Notes under the pieces: generated by a model | Seen by the model: only the letters and a program-made list of their open reading frames with translations | Told to the model about the DNA's origin: nothing | Database searches by the model: none | In this document: piece after piece, positions 44,820-53,995 of the stretch | How the letters are laid out: each line of letters starts with the position of its first letter | Numbering within the stretch: position 1 is the stretch's first letter | Assembly (NCBI RefSeq): GCF_900215355.1 | Contig: NZ_OBEA01000006.1 | Location: forward strand, 186,001 to 250,000 | DNA from: Pseudooceanicola antarcticus | GTDB lineage: Bacteria > Pseudomonadota > Alphaproteobacteria > Rhodobacterales > Rhodobacteraceae | Direction of reading: 5' to 3' | DNA: 64,000 bases | Position numbers and translations under genes: made by a program

Positions 44820-46310
44820 TCAACGCGCGCGCTCTCCCGGATCGCGCCCCCTGGTCCCCTCGATCCGCACCCGCCGCCCCGGCAGGAGCACCGCCCGCAG
44901 CCGCCGCGACAGGCTGTCGACCGCCAGCGTCAGCAGCACCGTCACCACCAGCAGCGCCGCCACGCGGTCCAGCCGCAGCTCTTCCAGGTTCTTCTGGACG
45001 TAGAAACCCAGGGTGCCGAGGCCCAGCACCCCCATGATGGCGCTCTCGCGCAGGATGATCTCCCAGCGGTAAAGGCACAGGGCGCGGAAGTTGCCCTGCA
45101 GGCGGGGCATCAGCTCCCACCCCCACAGGGTCAGGCCGCGTGGGGCGTCAGCGCGCAGGGGCAGCGTCGCGGCCTGGCGGCCCAGAAGGTGCGCGATGAT
45201 GGCGCCGTTGTGCAGGCCGAGGGCCAGCACCGCGGGCAGCATGGAGGGGCCGAGGATCTGCAACAGCAGGAAGGCCAGCATGTACTCGGGCGTCGAGCGG
45301 AAGAGCACCAGCAGCGCATGGCCCAGCTTCGCTCCGAGCCGCCCCGCAACCCGTGGCACGATCAGCGGGAAGGCCAGCGCCGCGAGCACGCCGGCCAGCA
45401 CCAGCGCCAGTTGCCCCAGCACCAGCGTATCGACCAGACCGGGCCAGCCCTGCTGCCACAGCACCTTGTCCAACCAGCCTCCCCAATCCGCGCCGGTGCG
45501 CAGGGGCGTCGGGGTGATGTCCTCCAGGAAGCGACCAAGGGCGCCCGCGCCCATGGGCGGCACCTCGATCCGCGACAGCGCCCAGAGGCTGGCCAGCAGG
45601 TAGGCGGGCATCAGCCGCCAGCGCGCCCAGTAGCGGATCGGCAGGATCAGCAGGAAGAACACCCCCAGCACCACCATGGCGCGGTCGTACTGTGCCTGGC
45701 GGAAATAGGTCTCTAGCTCGAAGCCCAGGGTGGGCAGGCCGATGAAGCCCAGCACCGCCGAGCTGCGCAGCCCGCATTCCAGCCGGTAGAGCGTATAGGT
45801 GGCCACCTGCGGCAGCACCTGCGGGTAGCGCTGCCAGATCAGCGCGGTGACCCTGCCCGTGCCGGCGGGCAGCGCCAGCCCCCCGCCCCGCGCCTCGTCG
45901 AGGTATTCCGAGAAGACCTTGGCGAAGATGCCCGCGTAGGGAAGCCCGATGGCCAATACCCCGGTCAGCGGCGAAAGCCCGGTGAGGTTCATCAGCAGGA
46001 GCGCCCAGAAGAGCTCGTGCAGGGCGCGGATGGCGATACAGGGCAGCCGCACCGCGCGCAGGTGATAGAGCGGCGCCAGCAGCAGGCCCGCCACCGCGCC
46101 AAGCGCCACGCCGCAAAGCGCGAAGGCCAGGGTCAGCATGGCCGCATGGGCCAGCCCGCCGGGGTCCGAGAAATCGGGCGCCGCCAGCCCCTGCCCGATC
46201 CGCGCCAGCGTCAGCCAGGGGTCAGGGCGCGGGGACGAGAGATCGGCCAAGCAAAGCGCCAGCAGGCTCGCGGCCAGGAAACCCAGGCCGATGCGGCGCG
46301 CGGCGCTCAC
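44820..46310 (-). CDS. PhnE-like ABC permease with two fused membrane domains, probable selenium oxyanion importer
   Basis: At 496 residues this is about double a normal PhnE. Two homologous halves each carry a permease EAA-like loop (ATYTLYRLECGLRSSAVLGFIG and LYRWEIILRESAIMGVLGLG regions). The GTG at 46310 overlaps the stop of the ATPase gene as GTGA, which settles the start. Context (selD, mnmH) points to selenate or selenite rather than phosphonate; no C-P lyase genes are present. Confidence 0.85.
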   Translation of the reverse strand: MSAARRIGLGFLAASLLALCLADLSSPRPDPWLTLARIGQGLAAPDFSDPGGLAHAAMLTLAFALCGVALGAVAGLLLAPLYHLRAVRLPCIAIRALHELFWALLLMNLTGLSPLTGVLAIGLPYAGIFAKVFSEYLDEARGGGLALPAGTGRVTALIWQRYPQVLPQVATYTLYRLECGLRSSAVLGFIGLPTLGFELETYFRQAQYDRAMVVLGVFFLLILPIRYWARWRLMPAYLLASLWALSRIEVPPMGAGALGRFLEDITPTPLRTGADWGGWLDKVLWQQGWPGLVDTLVLGQLALVLAGVLAALAFPLIVPRVAGRLGAKLGHALLVLFRSTPEYMLAFLLLQILGPSMLPAVLALGLHNGAIIAHLLGRQAATLPLRADAPRGLTLWGWELMPRLQGNFRALCLYRWEIILRESAIMGVLGLGTLGFYVQKNLEELRLDRVAALLVVTVLLTLAVDSLSRRLRAVLLPGRRVRIEGTRGRDPGERAR

Positions 46311-46966
46311 GCGTAGAGCTCCATCAGACGGGCGCGGTCGCATTCGGCCACGGGCGCATCCAGCACCACGCCCCCGGCTTTCAGCCCGATGATCCGCGTA
46401 GCGGTATCCAGCGCCAGGTCCAGATCGTGCAGCGCCAGCACCGAGGTCTGGAACGTACCTGCCAGCGCGCCCAGAAGCTCTGCGGCCTGGGCGGGATCGA
46501 GGGCCGAGACCGGCTCATCCCCCAGCACCACCGCCCCGCCCCTGAGCAGCGCACGCGCCAGCGCCACCCGCTGGCGTTGCCCGCCCGAGAGCTGCCCCAC
46601 CCGGCGGCGGCCAAGACCTGCCAGGCCGACCTGTTCAAGCACCGTCTCGACTTCGGCCCGTTCCGTGGCGGAGGGGCGCAGCAGGATGCGCAGGTTGCGC
46701 GCCGTGCCCGCCGCGTCGAGCCGACCCATCCAGGTGTTGTGAAAGACCGAAAGCGCATCGACCAGCCCGTGGTCCTGCGGCACAAGCGCCACCCTTGCGC
46801 CCGCGATACGCTGGCCGAGCGCCGTCAGCAGGGTGGATTTCCCCACCCCGCTGCGGCCCAGGAGCGCAATGCGCTCTCCGGGGTCTATCTCGAGCGAGAC
46901 ATCGGAAAGGACGGCGCTGTCACCCCATCCCAGCCGCTCCCCCGCGAGGGAGACGAGCGGCGCCAT
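46307..46966 (-). CDS. PhnC-like ABC ATPase, probable selenium oxyanion importer
   Basis: The 219-residue ATPase has Walker A GRSGVGKST, signature LSGGQRQR and Walker B VVLGDEPVSAL. It is shorter than most PhnC proteins but complete. The start shares one base with the stop of the binding-protein gene, and the stop overlaps the permease, so the three transporter genes are translationally coupled. Confidence 0.88.
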   Translation of the reverse strand: MAPLVSLAGERLGWGDSAVLSDVSLEIDPGERIALLGRSGVGKSTLLTALGQRIAGARVALVPQDHGLVDALSVFHNTWMGRLDAAGTARNLRILLRPSATERAEVETVLEQVGLAGLGRRRVGQLSGGQRQRVALARALLRGGAVVLGDEPVSALDPAQAAELLGALAGTFQTSVLALHDLDLALDTATRIIGLKAGGVVLDAPVAECDRARLMELYA

Positions 46967-47808
46967 CAGTCGATGATGTCGAGCTGGCGCGCGGTGTCTT
47001 CGATGGGCTGGTAGAAGCCGTTCTCGGCCGGGATGAAGGAGGCCCGCGGGAAGGAGGCCAGAAGCTCCGGGTCGGTCAGCGACAGCAGCGCCTGCTGGAC
47101 CTTGGCGGTGAAGCCCTCGCCGAAGCGCGCATCCACGTCGCCACGAATGGTCCAGTTGTAATCGGGGTACGGCGGGGTCTGCCAGATCACATGGGCCTGG
47201 TCTGCCTCCGGCGCGCCATCGGCCTTGGCCTGGTCGTAGACGGTGTAGTTCAGCGCACCGACTTCATAGGCGCCCGAGGCCACCAGCCGCAGCGTCTGGC
47301 CGTGATCGCCCGAGAAGCCCACGTCCGAGAACAGCTCTTCCGGCGCCTGGCCGGTTTCTTCGCGGATGTAGAACTCGGGCATCAGCCGGCCCGAGGTCGA
47401 GCCCTGCGAGCCGAAGGTGAAGCTGCGGCCCGCGATATCGGGGAAGTCTTCCGAGGCCTCGATCCCGGCGTCCGCGTTGGCGATGAAATAGGTGACGAAG
47501 CTCTGGTCTTCCTCACCCTGTGCAATGGCGGTCGAGCCCGGCACCAGCGCGCGGGCCTGCACGCCCGAAAGGCCACCGAACCAGCCCAGCTGGATCTGGT
47601 CGTTGCGGAAGGCCAGCACGGCGGCGGCATAGCTCTTCACCGGCACATAGGCGACATCGACGCCCAGTTCGGCAGAGAGGTAATCGGCCACGGCGCCGAA
47701 GCGTTCGACCAGCTTGGTCTCGTCATCATCGGGGATGGCCGAGAAATAGAGCGTTTCGGCGCTGGCAGTGCTTGCCAGCAGCGACAGGAGGACAGCAAGG
47801 CGTTTCAT
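46966..47808 (-). CDS. PhnD-like periplasmic binding protein, putative selenate/selenite binding
   Basis: A signal peptide (MKRLAVLLSLLASTASA) precedes a 260-residue PhnD-type binding protein. FSAIPDDDETKLVERFGAVADY, VKSYAAAVLAFR and LGWFGGLSGVQAR match, from memory, the subfamily labelled 'putative selenate ABC transporter substrate-binding protein', whose genes recur beside selD. The ligand is therefore inferred from subfamily and neighbours. ATG 47808 is the signal peptide start; the open frame upstream overlaps selD and is a shadow. Confidence 0.82.
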   Translation of the reverse strand: MKRLAVLLSLLASTASAETLYFSAIPDDDETKLVERFGAVADYLSAELGVDVAYVPVKSYAAAVLAFRNDQIQLGWFGGLSGVQARALVPGSTAIAQGEEDQSFVTYFIANADAGIEASEDFPDIAGRSFTFGSQGSTSGRLMPEFYIREETGQAPEELFSDVGFSGDHGQTLRLVASGAYEVGALNYTVYDQAKADGAPEADQAHVIWQTPPYPDYNWTIRGDVDARFGEGFTAKVQQALLSLTDPELLASFPRASFIPAENGFYQPIEDTARQLDIID

Positions 47809-47902
47809 GGGGCCTCTCTCTTGCACAGGGTTTCGGTTGGGGCGCCATGCCCCGCTCGTGCCGCTTGCGCGGACTTTCCTTGGTGCCTTTGCCGCGTGGG
47901 GC

Positions 47903-48961
47903 TCAGGCAATACTGACGCCGGCGCCGGGGGCCATACGGCCCACGGAAACGGCGGCGTCGAATCCATGGCGGGCGAAGGTGGCCAGCACCTCCTCGACCG
48001 CGTCGGGGGCGCAGGCGACCAGCAGCCCGCCCGAGGTCTGGGGATCGCAGGCCAGCGCCCGGTCGATCTCGTCCAGATCATCGGAAAGGGTGATCTCCTC
48101 GCCGTAGCTTGCCCAGTTGCGCCCAGAGGCGCCGGTGATGTTGCCGGCCTCGGCCAGGGCGCGCACGTCGTCCAGCATGGGCACCGAGGCCCAGTCGATC
48201 TGCGCCTGCAGGCCCGAGCCCCGCGCCATCTCCAGCGCATGGCCGGCAATGCCGAAGCCCGTGACATCGGTGATGCCATGCACCCCCTCCAGCGCCGCCA
48301 GCTCGGGGCCGGGCGTGTTGAGCCGGGTCATGGTCTCGATCATCCGGTCGTATTGGGTGGCGGACAGGGTCTCTTTCTTCAGCGCGGCAGAGTAGATGCC
48401 GACGCCAAGCGGCTTGCCAAGCACCAGCACGTCGCCCGCCTGCGCGGTGTCGTTCTGCTTCATCTTGCGGGGGTCGACGATGCCAATGGCCACCAGGCCA
48501 TAGATCGGCTCGACGGAGTCGATGGTATGGCCACCGGCTACCGGGATGCCCGCCTCTGCCGCCGCCTTGGCGCCGCCCTCCAGGATCTTGCCGATGGTCT
48601 CGCCCGAGAGCGCATTGACCGGCATGCCCACAACCGCCAGCGCGAAGAGGGGCTTGCCGCCCATGGCATAGACATCCGAGATTGCATTGGTCGCCGCGAT
48701 GCGCCCGAAGTGCTCGGGATCGTCGACGATGGGCATGAAGAAATCGGTGGTGGCGACGATGGCCTGATCCTCGGAGATCTTGAAGACCGCCGCATCATCG
48801 GAAGAGCCGATGCCGACCAGCAGCTCCGCCGGGACCGGCAGCGCCTTGGTGCCCTGCAACAGGCCCGAGAGCACGCCCGGCGCGATCTTGCAGCCGCAGC
48901 CGCCGCCGTGGCTGAGAGAGGTCAGGCGGGGTTCGGAGGGAAGCTTGGTATCGGCCATCAT
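47903..48961 (-). CDS. selD: Selenide, water dikinase (selenophosphate synthase)
   Basis: SelD makes selenophosphate from selenide and ATP. The 352 residues keep the Gly-rich start HGGGCGCKI with Cys22 and Lys25 at the places of E. coli Cys17 and Lys20; this copy has cysteine, not selenocysteine. ATNAISDVYAMGG, AGGHTIDSVEP and DPQTSGGLL are further signatures. Two adjacent ATG codons (48961, 48958) overlap the mnmH stop. Translation is coupled to mnmH, so selenophosphate production is tied to its user. Confidence 0.97.
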   Translation of the reverse strand: MMADTKLPSEPRLTSLSHGGGCGCKIAPGVLSGLLQGTKALPVPAELLVGIGSSDDAAVFKISEDQAIVATTDFFMPIVDDPEHFGRIAATNAISDVYAMGGKPLFALAVVGMPVNALSGETIGKILEGGAKAAAEAGIPVAGGHTIDSVEPIYGLVAIGIVDPRKMKQNDTAQAGDVLVLGKPLGVGIYSAALKKETLSATQYDRMIETMTRLNTPGPELAALEGVHGITDVTGFGIAGHALEMARGSGLQAQIDWASVPMLDDVRALAEAGNITGASGRNWASYGEEITLSDDLDEIDRALACDPQTSGGLLVACAPDAVEEVLATFARHGFDAAVSVGRMAPGAGVSIA

Positions 48962-50022
48962 TTGTCTCCTGAGGTCAGGGCGGTCACTTGCGCCGCGATG
49001 CGCGCGGCCAGCTCGGGCAGGTCCTCGGGGGCGAGGCTGGGGACCTCGACCTCGGTCACCTGGGCGGGGTCCATGCGCGCACGGTGGCGCAGGTAGCCCG
49101 GATCGTAGCGGATTTCCATCAGGCTGCGGGCCAGGTCCCGGAAGTCACCGGCGCGGGCCTGTTCGTGCCAGACCTCGACCTGCTCGGCGGCAAGATAGGG
49201 GCGCAGGCTGTCCAGGATGTCATGCAACCTCGCCTCATTGGCGATCACGTCGCTATAGGCGCGGGTCAGGTAGGCCGCGCGCTCGTCCAGCGGCGCGTTC
49301 AGCACGATCCGCGGCGCGGCCTTCATCGCCGTCCAGAGCGCCGGCGGCACCCGGCATTCCCCCACCTTCGAGCTCTCCGCCTCGATCACCACGGGCCGCG
49401 TGGGGTCGAGCTTCACCAGTTCCATGGCCAGGGCCGTCTCGAAACCGCGCTGCTGCGGCTGCGGCCCCATGGCGCCGAAGAGAGAGCCCCGGTGATTGGC
49501 CAGCCCCTCGAGGTCGATGATCTGCACGCCCTGCGCCTGCATCAGGTGCAGCAGCTCGGTCTTGGCCGAGCCGGTATTGCCATCGAGCAGCACCACCGGC
49601 GCCGGGAAGGGTTTTTCGTAAAGCGCATCGACAACCAGCCCGCGGAAGGCCTTGTAGCCGCCCTCGATGGTTTCCACCCGCCAGCCGATCTGGCGCAGGA
49701 TCGTGGCAAAGGAGCCCGAGCGCTGTCCGCCGCGCCAGCAATAGACCAGCGGCTGCCAGGAGCCGTCCCGGTCGGCCAGCGGCCCCTCGAGGTGGCGCGC
49801 GGCATTGCGCGACACGAGAGCCGCCCCCACCTTGCGCGCGGTGAAGGGAGAGACCTGCTTGTAGATCGTGCCGACGCGGGCGCGTTCGGCATCGTCGAGC
49901 ACCGGCAGCGAGATCGCTCCGGGCAGGTGGTCATCGGCATATTCCGCCGGGGCCCGCACGTCGATGATCTCGTCGAAACCGAGGGTGGAGAGGTCGTTGA
50001 GTGAAGTGAGCTTGATCGCCAT
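48958..50022 (-). CDS. mnmH: tRNA 2-selenouridine synthase
   Basis: MnmH (SelU, YbbB) replaces sulfur of 2-thiouridine at tRNA wobble position 34 with selenium from selenophosphate. The 354 residues hold an N-terminal rhodanese domain with catalytic Cys95 in VYCWRGGQRSGS, then a P-loop region GNTGSAKTELL (148-158) and GLANHRGSLFGAMG. ATG 50022 (MAIKLTSLNDL) is chosen; 16 extra upstream codons are unlike the family. It is the first gene of the selenium cassette, divergent from tRNA-Leu. Confidence 0.96.
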   Translation of the reverse strand: MAIKLTSLNDLSTLGFDEIIDVRAPAEYADDHLPGAISLPVLDDAERARVGTIYKQVSPFTARKVGAALVSRNAARHLEGPLADRDGSWQPLVYCWRGGQRSGSFATILRQIGWRVETIEGGYKAFRGLVVDALYEKPFPAPVVLLDGNTGSAKTELLHLMQAQGVQIIDLEGLANHRGSLFGAMGPQPQQRGFETALAMELVKLDPTRPVVIEAESSKVGECRVPPALWTAMKAAPRIVLNAPLDERAAYLTRAYSDVIANEARLHDILDSLRPYLAAEQVEVWHEQARAGDFRDLARSLMEIRYDPGYLRHRARMDPAQVTEVEVPSLAPEDLPELAARIAAQVTALTSGDK

Positions 50023-50181
50023 GGGCCGCAAATATCGCAAAGCCCGCGCAAGAGGAAGCTCTGCTGTCACCGCCCTGCCCTGCCCCTGGGCTTCAGGCGG
50101 CGGGGGCGCGTTTTTCTCTTCTATCCGCCCCGGTGCTTTGCTAGTAAGCGCTCCACGCAGCCCTGCTCGGGGCTGCCGGTT

Positions 50182-50265
50182 GCGGGTGTGGCGGAATTGG
50201 TAGACGCACCAGATTTAGGTTCTGGCGCCTTTGGCGTGGGGGTTCGAGTCCCTTCACCCGCACCA
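50182..50265 (+). tRNA. tRNA-Leu (anticodon UAG)
   Basis: The acceptor arms GCGGGTG and CACCCGC pair perfectly, followed by A and an encoded CCA (50263-50265). The anticodon stem CCAGA/TCTGG surrounds loop TTTAGGT with TAG at 50216-50218. The D-loop GGAATTGGTAGAC and TTCGAGTCC T-loop are standard. The long variable arm (CGCC-TTT-GGCG) marks a class II tRNA, in line with leucine. Confidence 0.97.
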
Positions 50266-50446
50266 CATTGATTTCAAACATATTTTCACCAGCCCCCTTG
50301 TGCGAAGCACGGCGCCCCCTGGTGCCGGTGCATCTGCCTCGACGGCCCATGATGCACGCCGCGATCCGGGGGCTTGCAGCTCCGGTCGGTCATGCCGACA
50401 TCCCCGGACCATGAGCGCGTGGCTGACGGCACGTCCCGTTCCGGCA

Positions 50447-50486
50447 CCGCTGCCGGCCCCCGCCAAGTTGCGGAGGCCGGCAGCGG
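50447..50486. other. 12-bp inverted repeat after the CocE gene
   Basis: CCGCTGCCGGCC and GGCCGGCAGCGG pair perfectly across a 16-base loop, 5 bases past the hydrolase stop (which is on the minus strand). No T-run follows. It may protect or end that transcript. The remaining bases to the tRNA hold nothing I recognise. Confidence 0.5.
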
Positions 50487-50491
50487 GCCAA

Positions 50492-52402
50492 TCAGCCCTT
50501 CAGAACCTGAAGCTCCAACACCGTGCCCTCGCCCAGGTGGACGGTGTTATGCGCCACGCGGCTGCCACGCGCCGTGCCCTCGGGTTCGCCGGTGTTGAAG
50601 TTGATGTCGTACTTCGGGAAGTTCGACGAGGAGATATCCAGCCGCAGCCGGTGCCCGGCCTTGAACAGGTTCACCGTGGCAAAGGGGGTGATGGTGATCT
50701 CGAAGGCGCCCTCGTCCGGGGCGACCAGTTCGGGGCACTCGTAGCCCTTGCGGTAGCGCACCCGGAAGATCCCGTCGGTGATGTTCATCGCATAGCCGCG
50801 CGGGTAGTCCGGCGAGGGCGGATAGACATCGACCAGCTTGGCGGTGAAGTCGGTGTCCGGCGCATCGGTCGAGACCTTGAGGCGGATCGTCACCGGCCCC
50901 GCCACCAGCAGGTCCTCGGCCAGCGGCGCGGTCTGGAAGGACAGCACGTCGCGCCGCGCGATCAGTGGCAAGCCTGGATTGGTGCAGCCGAAGAAGCGCG
51001 CGTCCTCGGTCTGGTCGAAGGCGCCGCCCTCGAAGATCGGCTCACCGGATGTGAGCGAGCCGCCGATGGTCGGCACCGGGTCCGCCGGGTCATAGGCATA
51101 GCCCATCTCGCCCGCAGCCGGGCTCTCGGACAGCGACATGTCCGGCGACGGGTAGAGGCGCAGCGCCTCGGCCTCGGGGATCGGCCAGTCAGAGGCCTCG
51201 ATCCAGTGGCCGCCGTGATCCAGGTGCCCCTCGGGCGTCTTGCGGCCAGAGCCGCCGCCCATGACGAAGAGATGCACCCGCTCGTCACGCAGGCTTGCGC
51301 CCTGGTCCTGATCCTTAAGCCAGCGGGCGAAGAACTTCACCCGGAAGGCCAGCCAATCCTCGTCGACCTGGCCGTCGAAGGTGGCATGGGGGCCGAAATC
51401 CACGTCTCCGAAGACCCGGCGCGAGCGGTTGCCATGGGTCCAGGGGCCCATGATCATGGTCAGCGGCCGGGCGGCATCGCCCTTCAGGCCGGTGTAATTC
51501 TCAAGCGTGGTCTGGACATAGGCGTCATACCAGCTGGACATGAAGATGATCGGGATCTTCGGGAAATCGTGGTAGTAGCCTGCCGCCCAGATGCCGGTCT
51601 TCTTCCAGAAGTCGTCGAAGGTGCCGTGCTGCCACTGGTCCAGCAGGTAATCCTCGTAGTCGGGATCCCAGCGGACCGGAGAGCGGCCCTTGGTCCAGGG
51701 CGTGCGGGTCATCCAGCCGGCCAGGTCCTCGGCCTCGATGGCGCCCAGCACGGCGGGCTCGGCTGCGGCGAGCGGCGCTTCCATCGCGCGGTTGTAGGCC
51801 CAGGTCGCCTGCTTCATCTCGAGCGCGCCACCCTGTCGGATGCCGCAGGTGAAGGCGTTCGAGAATCCACCCGAGTCGACCGCCATGCAGGCCAGTCCCG
51901 GCGGGTTCAGGCAGGCCATGGCCATCTGCACATGAGCGTCATAGCTCAGCCCCATGGTGCCCACTCGGCCATTGCCGAAGTCCTGCTCGGCGATCCAGAC
52001 CATGCTGTCGTAGCCGTCTTCGGCTTCGTTCAGATACTTGGTGAAGCTGCCCTCGCTGTCGTAGCGGCCCCGGCAGTCCTGCCAGATCACCACGTAACCC
52101 TCGGCGACCAGCTTGATGGCCAGCTCGGGGCGGCTGTAGGAGGTGGGGCGCGCCACGGAAAGCTCGGTCCGCGGCGTGCCCGCCTTGTCATAGGGTGTTC
52201 TCTCGAAGATCACCGGGCGCGGAGCCGGATCGGCTCCGCCGTCGGCGCCTGCCGGACGATAGACATCGGTGGCAAGGCGCACGCCGTCCCGCATCGCAAC
52301 CATCACGTTGCGATGCACGACCACCCCCGGTGCCACCGGCTCGGCCGGGGTCAGGGACGCTGTTTCAAGCAGGGTATCAGTGGGGGTGGTCATTGGGATC
52401 AT
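50492..52402 (-). CDS. CocE/NonD family acyl hydrolase
   Basis: The 636-residue alpha/beta hydrolase is of the X-Pro dipeptidyl-peptidase S15/CocE class, which cleaves esters or amides (cocaine esterase, alpha-amino acid ester hydrolases). The nucleophile is in TMGLSYDAHVQMA. A C-terminal jelly-roll domain (about 400-636) follows, with the PDTDFTAKLVDVYP motif typical of these enzymes. No signal peptide is visible, so it acts in the cytosol. The ATG shares a base with the binding-protein stop (TAATG), so translation is coupled to the dpp-like transporter, which suggests it hydrolyses what the transporter imports. Confidence 0.9.
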   Translation of the reverse strand: MIPMTTPTDTLLETASLTPAEPVAPGVVVHRNVMVAMRDGVRLATDVYRPAGADGGADPAPRPVIFERTPYDKAGTPRTELSVARPTSYSRPELAIKLVAEGYVVIWQDCRGRYDSEGSFTKYLNEAEDGYDSMVWIAEQDFGNGRVGTMGLSYDAHVQMAMACLNPPGLACMAVDSGGFSNAFTCGIRQGGALEMKQATWAYNRAMEAPLAAAEPAVLGAIEAEDLAGWMTRTPWTKGRSPVRWDPDYEDYLLDQWQHGTFDDFWKKTGIWAAGYYHDFPKIPIIFMSSWYDAYVQTTLENYTGLKGDAARPLTMIMGPWTHGNRSRRVFGDVDFGPHATFDGQVDEDWLAFRVKFFARWLKDQDQGASLRDERVHLFVMGGGSGRKTPEGHLDHGGHWIEASDWPIPEAEALRLYPSPDMSLSESPAAGEMGYAYDPADPVPTIGGSLTSGEPIFEGGAFDQTEDARFFGCTNPGLPLIARRDVLSFQTAPLAEDLLVAGPVTIRLKVSTDAPDTDFTAKLVDVYPPSPDYPRGYAMNITDGIFRVRYRKGYECPELVAPDEGAFEITITPFATVNLFKAGHRLRLDISSSNFPKYDINFNTGEPEGTARGSRVAHNTVHLGEGTVLELQVLKG

Positions 52403-53976
52403 TACTCGGCAGAGGTCACTTTTTGCGGCAGGGTCTGTTCCGACAGACCGGCTTCGATGGTCAGCCCGTCACGCAGGCCCCAGTGGACCTTCTGCCAGTA
52501 GAGCGGCACGATCGGGGTCTCGTCGAAGACCAGCTTGGTGGCATCTTCCAGCTTGGCGATGCGGGTCTCGGCGTCGAACTCCTGCAGCGCGTCGGCCAGG
52601 GCCGCGTCGAATTCGGGCGACGAGAAGCGCACGCGGTTGAAAGCGCCCTTGCCGGCCTCCTTGTCGTAGCTGTGCAGCAGCGACTGCAGGTTCGGCGCCG
52701 AGGTCGGGGTGGACGACCCCAGCGAGAAGACGAAGGCACCGTAGTCGCCCGCCGAGGCGGCCTTGGAATAGACCGAGTAGGGCAGTGCTTCGACGCCGTT
52801 CACCTTCAGGCCGCCGCGCGACAGCATCTGGCCAAGCGCCTGCACAAGGTCACCGTCGCCGGGGAAGCGGTCGTTCGAGCTGTAAAGCGTCAGGCCGAAG
52901 CCCTCGGGATAGCCGGCCTCGGCCAGCAGTTCCTTGGCCTTCGCTACGTCCGGCTTGTCGGCCGGCACATCGGTGTTGTGGCCGCCAAGCGCGTCGGGCA
53001 CCAGCTGGCCCGCCGGCACGCCGGAGCCGCCGAGGATGCGATCCACGATCAGCTCGCGGTCGATCATCAGCGAGATCGCCTTGCGGACGCGGGCGTCCTT
53101 GAAGGGGTTCTCGGCCAGCGGGTTGCCATCAAGATCGGTGACAGCCGGTGCCTGGTCGAAGCGCATGGACAGGCCCAGGTAGATCACCCGGCCCGAGGGG
53201 GTCGAGAAGACATGGGTGCCGTCGGTGCCCTCGAGGCGCGCCACGTCCTGCGGCGGCACGGCGTCGATCACGTCGACCGCGCCCGACAGCAGCGCCGCCA
53301 CGCGGGCCGCGTCGTTCGAGATGTAGCGGATCTCGACCTCGTTGAACTCGGGCACGGTGCCCCAGTAGCTGTCGTTGGCGTGCATGGTCAGGGTCTCGCC
53401 CGGCTTCCACTCTTCCAGCACGTAGGGGCCGGTGCCGACGGCGGTGGCGGGGGACGAGAAGTCCTCGCTTGCCTTGCCCTCGGCTGCGGCCTTCGAGATG
53501 ATGAAGACGCGGCCGATATCCTCCATCAGCGCCGGGTTCGGCACGTTGGTGGTGATCTTGACGGTCAGGTCATCGACGGCCTCGACGGTTGCCAGCGAGG
53601 ACACCATGTCGGTGTAGGGCGCGGGCGAGTTCGGCACCTCGTCGGCGCGTTCCAGCGAATAGACCACGTCGGCGGCGGTGAAGGCCGAACCGTCGTGGAA
53701 GGTCACGCCCTCGCGCAGGTGCAGCAGCCAGGTGGTCTCGTCCTGGATCTCCCAGCTGGCGGCGAGGCCGGGGGAGACCTGGAGGTTCTCGTCGAAGGCC
53801 ACGAGGCGATCGAAGAACATGGTCGAGGTCATCTGGTTGTTGCCGGTCCGCGAGAACTGCGGGTCGATCGAACTTTGCTCGGAAGCGCGGCCGATGGTCA
53901 GGTCGGCGGCCCAGGCGGGCATCAGCCAGGTGGTGGACAGAAGGGCCGCGAGAACGGCGGTCTTGGTCAGGCGCAT
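52402..53976 (-). CDS. ABC transporter substrate-binding protein, family 5 (dipeptide/oligopeptide type)
   Basis: The 524-residue periplasmic protein has a signal peptide (MRLTKTAVLAALLSTTWLMPAWA). It has the SBP_bac_5 fold, with WLLHLREGVTFHDGSAFTA and PFKDARVRKAISLMIDRE. It comes after the permease and ATPase genes, a less common position for the binding protein. ATG 53976 is preceded by an AAGGAG site. The ligand may be a peptide or another amide/ester, given the coupled hydrolase. Confidence 0.93.
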   Translation of the reverse strand: MRLTKTAVLAALLSTTWLMPAWAADLTIGRASEQSSIDPQFSRTGNNQMTSTMFFDRLVAFDENLQVSPGLAASWEIQDETTWLLHLREGVTFHDGSAFTAADVVYSLERADEVPNSPAPYTDMVSSLATVEAVDDLTVKITTNVPNPALMEDIGRVFIISKAAAEGKASEDFSSPATAVGTGPYVLEEWKPGETLTMHANDSYWGTVPEFNEVEIRYISNDAARVAALLSGAVDVIDAVPPQDVARLEGTDGTHVFSTPSGRVIYLGLSMRFDQAPAVTDLDGNPLAENPFKDARVRKAISLMIDRELIVDRILGGSGVPAGQLVPDALGGHNTDVPADKPDVAKAKELLAEAGYPEGFGLTLYSSNDRFPGDGDLVQALGQMLSRGGLKVNGVEALPYSVYSKAASAGDYGAFVFSLGSSTPTSAPNLQSLLHSYDKEAGKGAFNRVRFSSPEFDAALADALQEFDAETRIAKLEDATKLVFDETPIVPLYWQKVHWGLRDGLTIEAGLSEQTLPQKVTSAE

Positions 53977-53995
53977 TGGGTTGGCTCCTTGTTGG

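Noticed and set aside
44773-45126. N-terminal extension of the C39-like protein
   Set aside because: This part of the frame is the shadow of the 3' end of the PhnE-like gene and is low complexity.
44820-47808. Phosphonate import for C-P lyase
   Set aside because: No phnG-phnM genes or phosphonatase are adjacent; selD and mnmH are. The ligand stays open, but the phosphonate reading has no support in context.
47903-48961. Selenocysteine in SelD
   Set aside because: The catalytic position is a normal cysteine codon and no in-frame TGA is present.
50231-52501. A 756-codon open frame on the plus strand
   Set aside because: It is the antisense of the CocE hydrolase gene and starts inside tRNA-Leu; its translation resembles no protein family.
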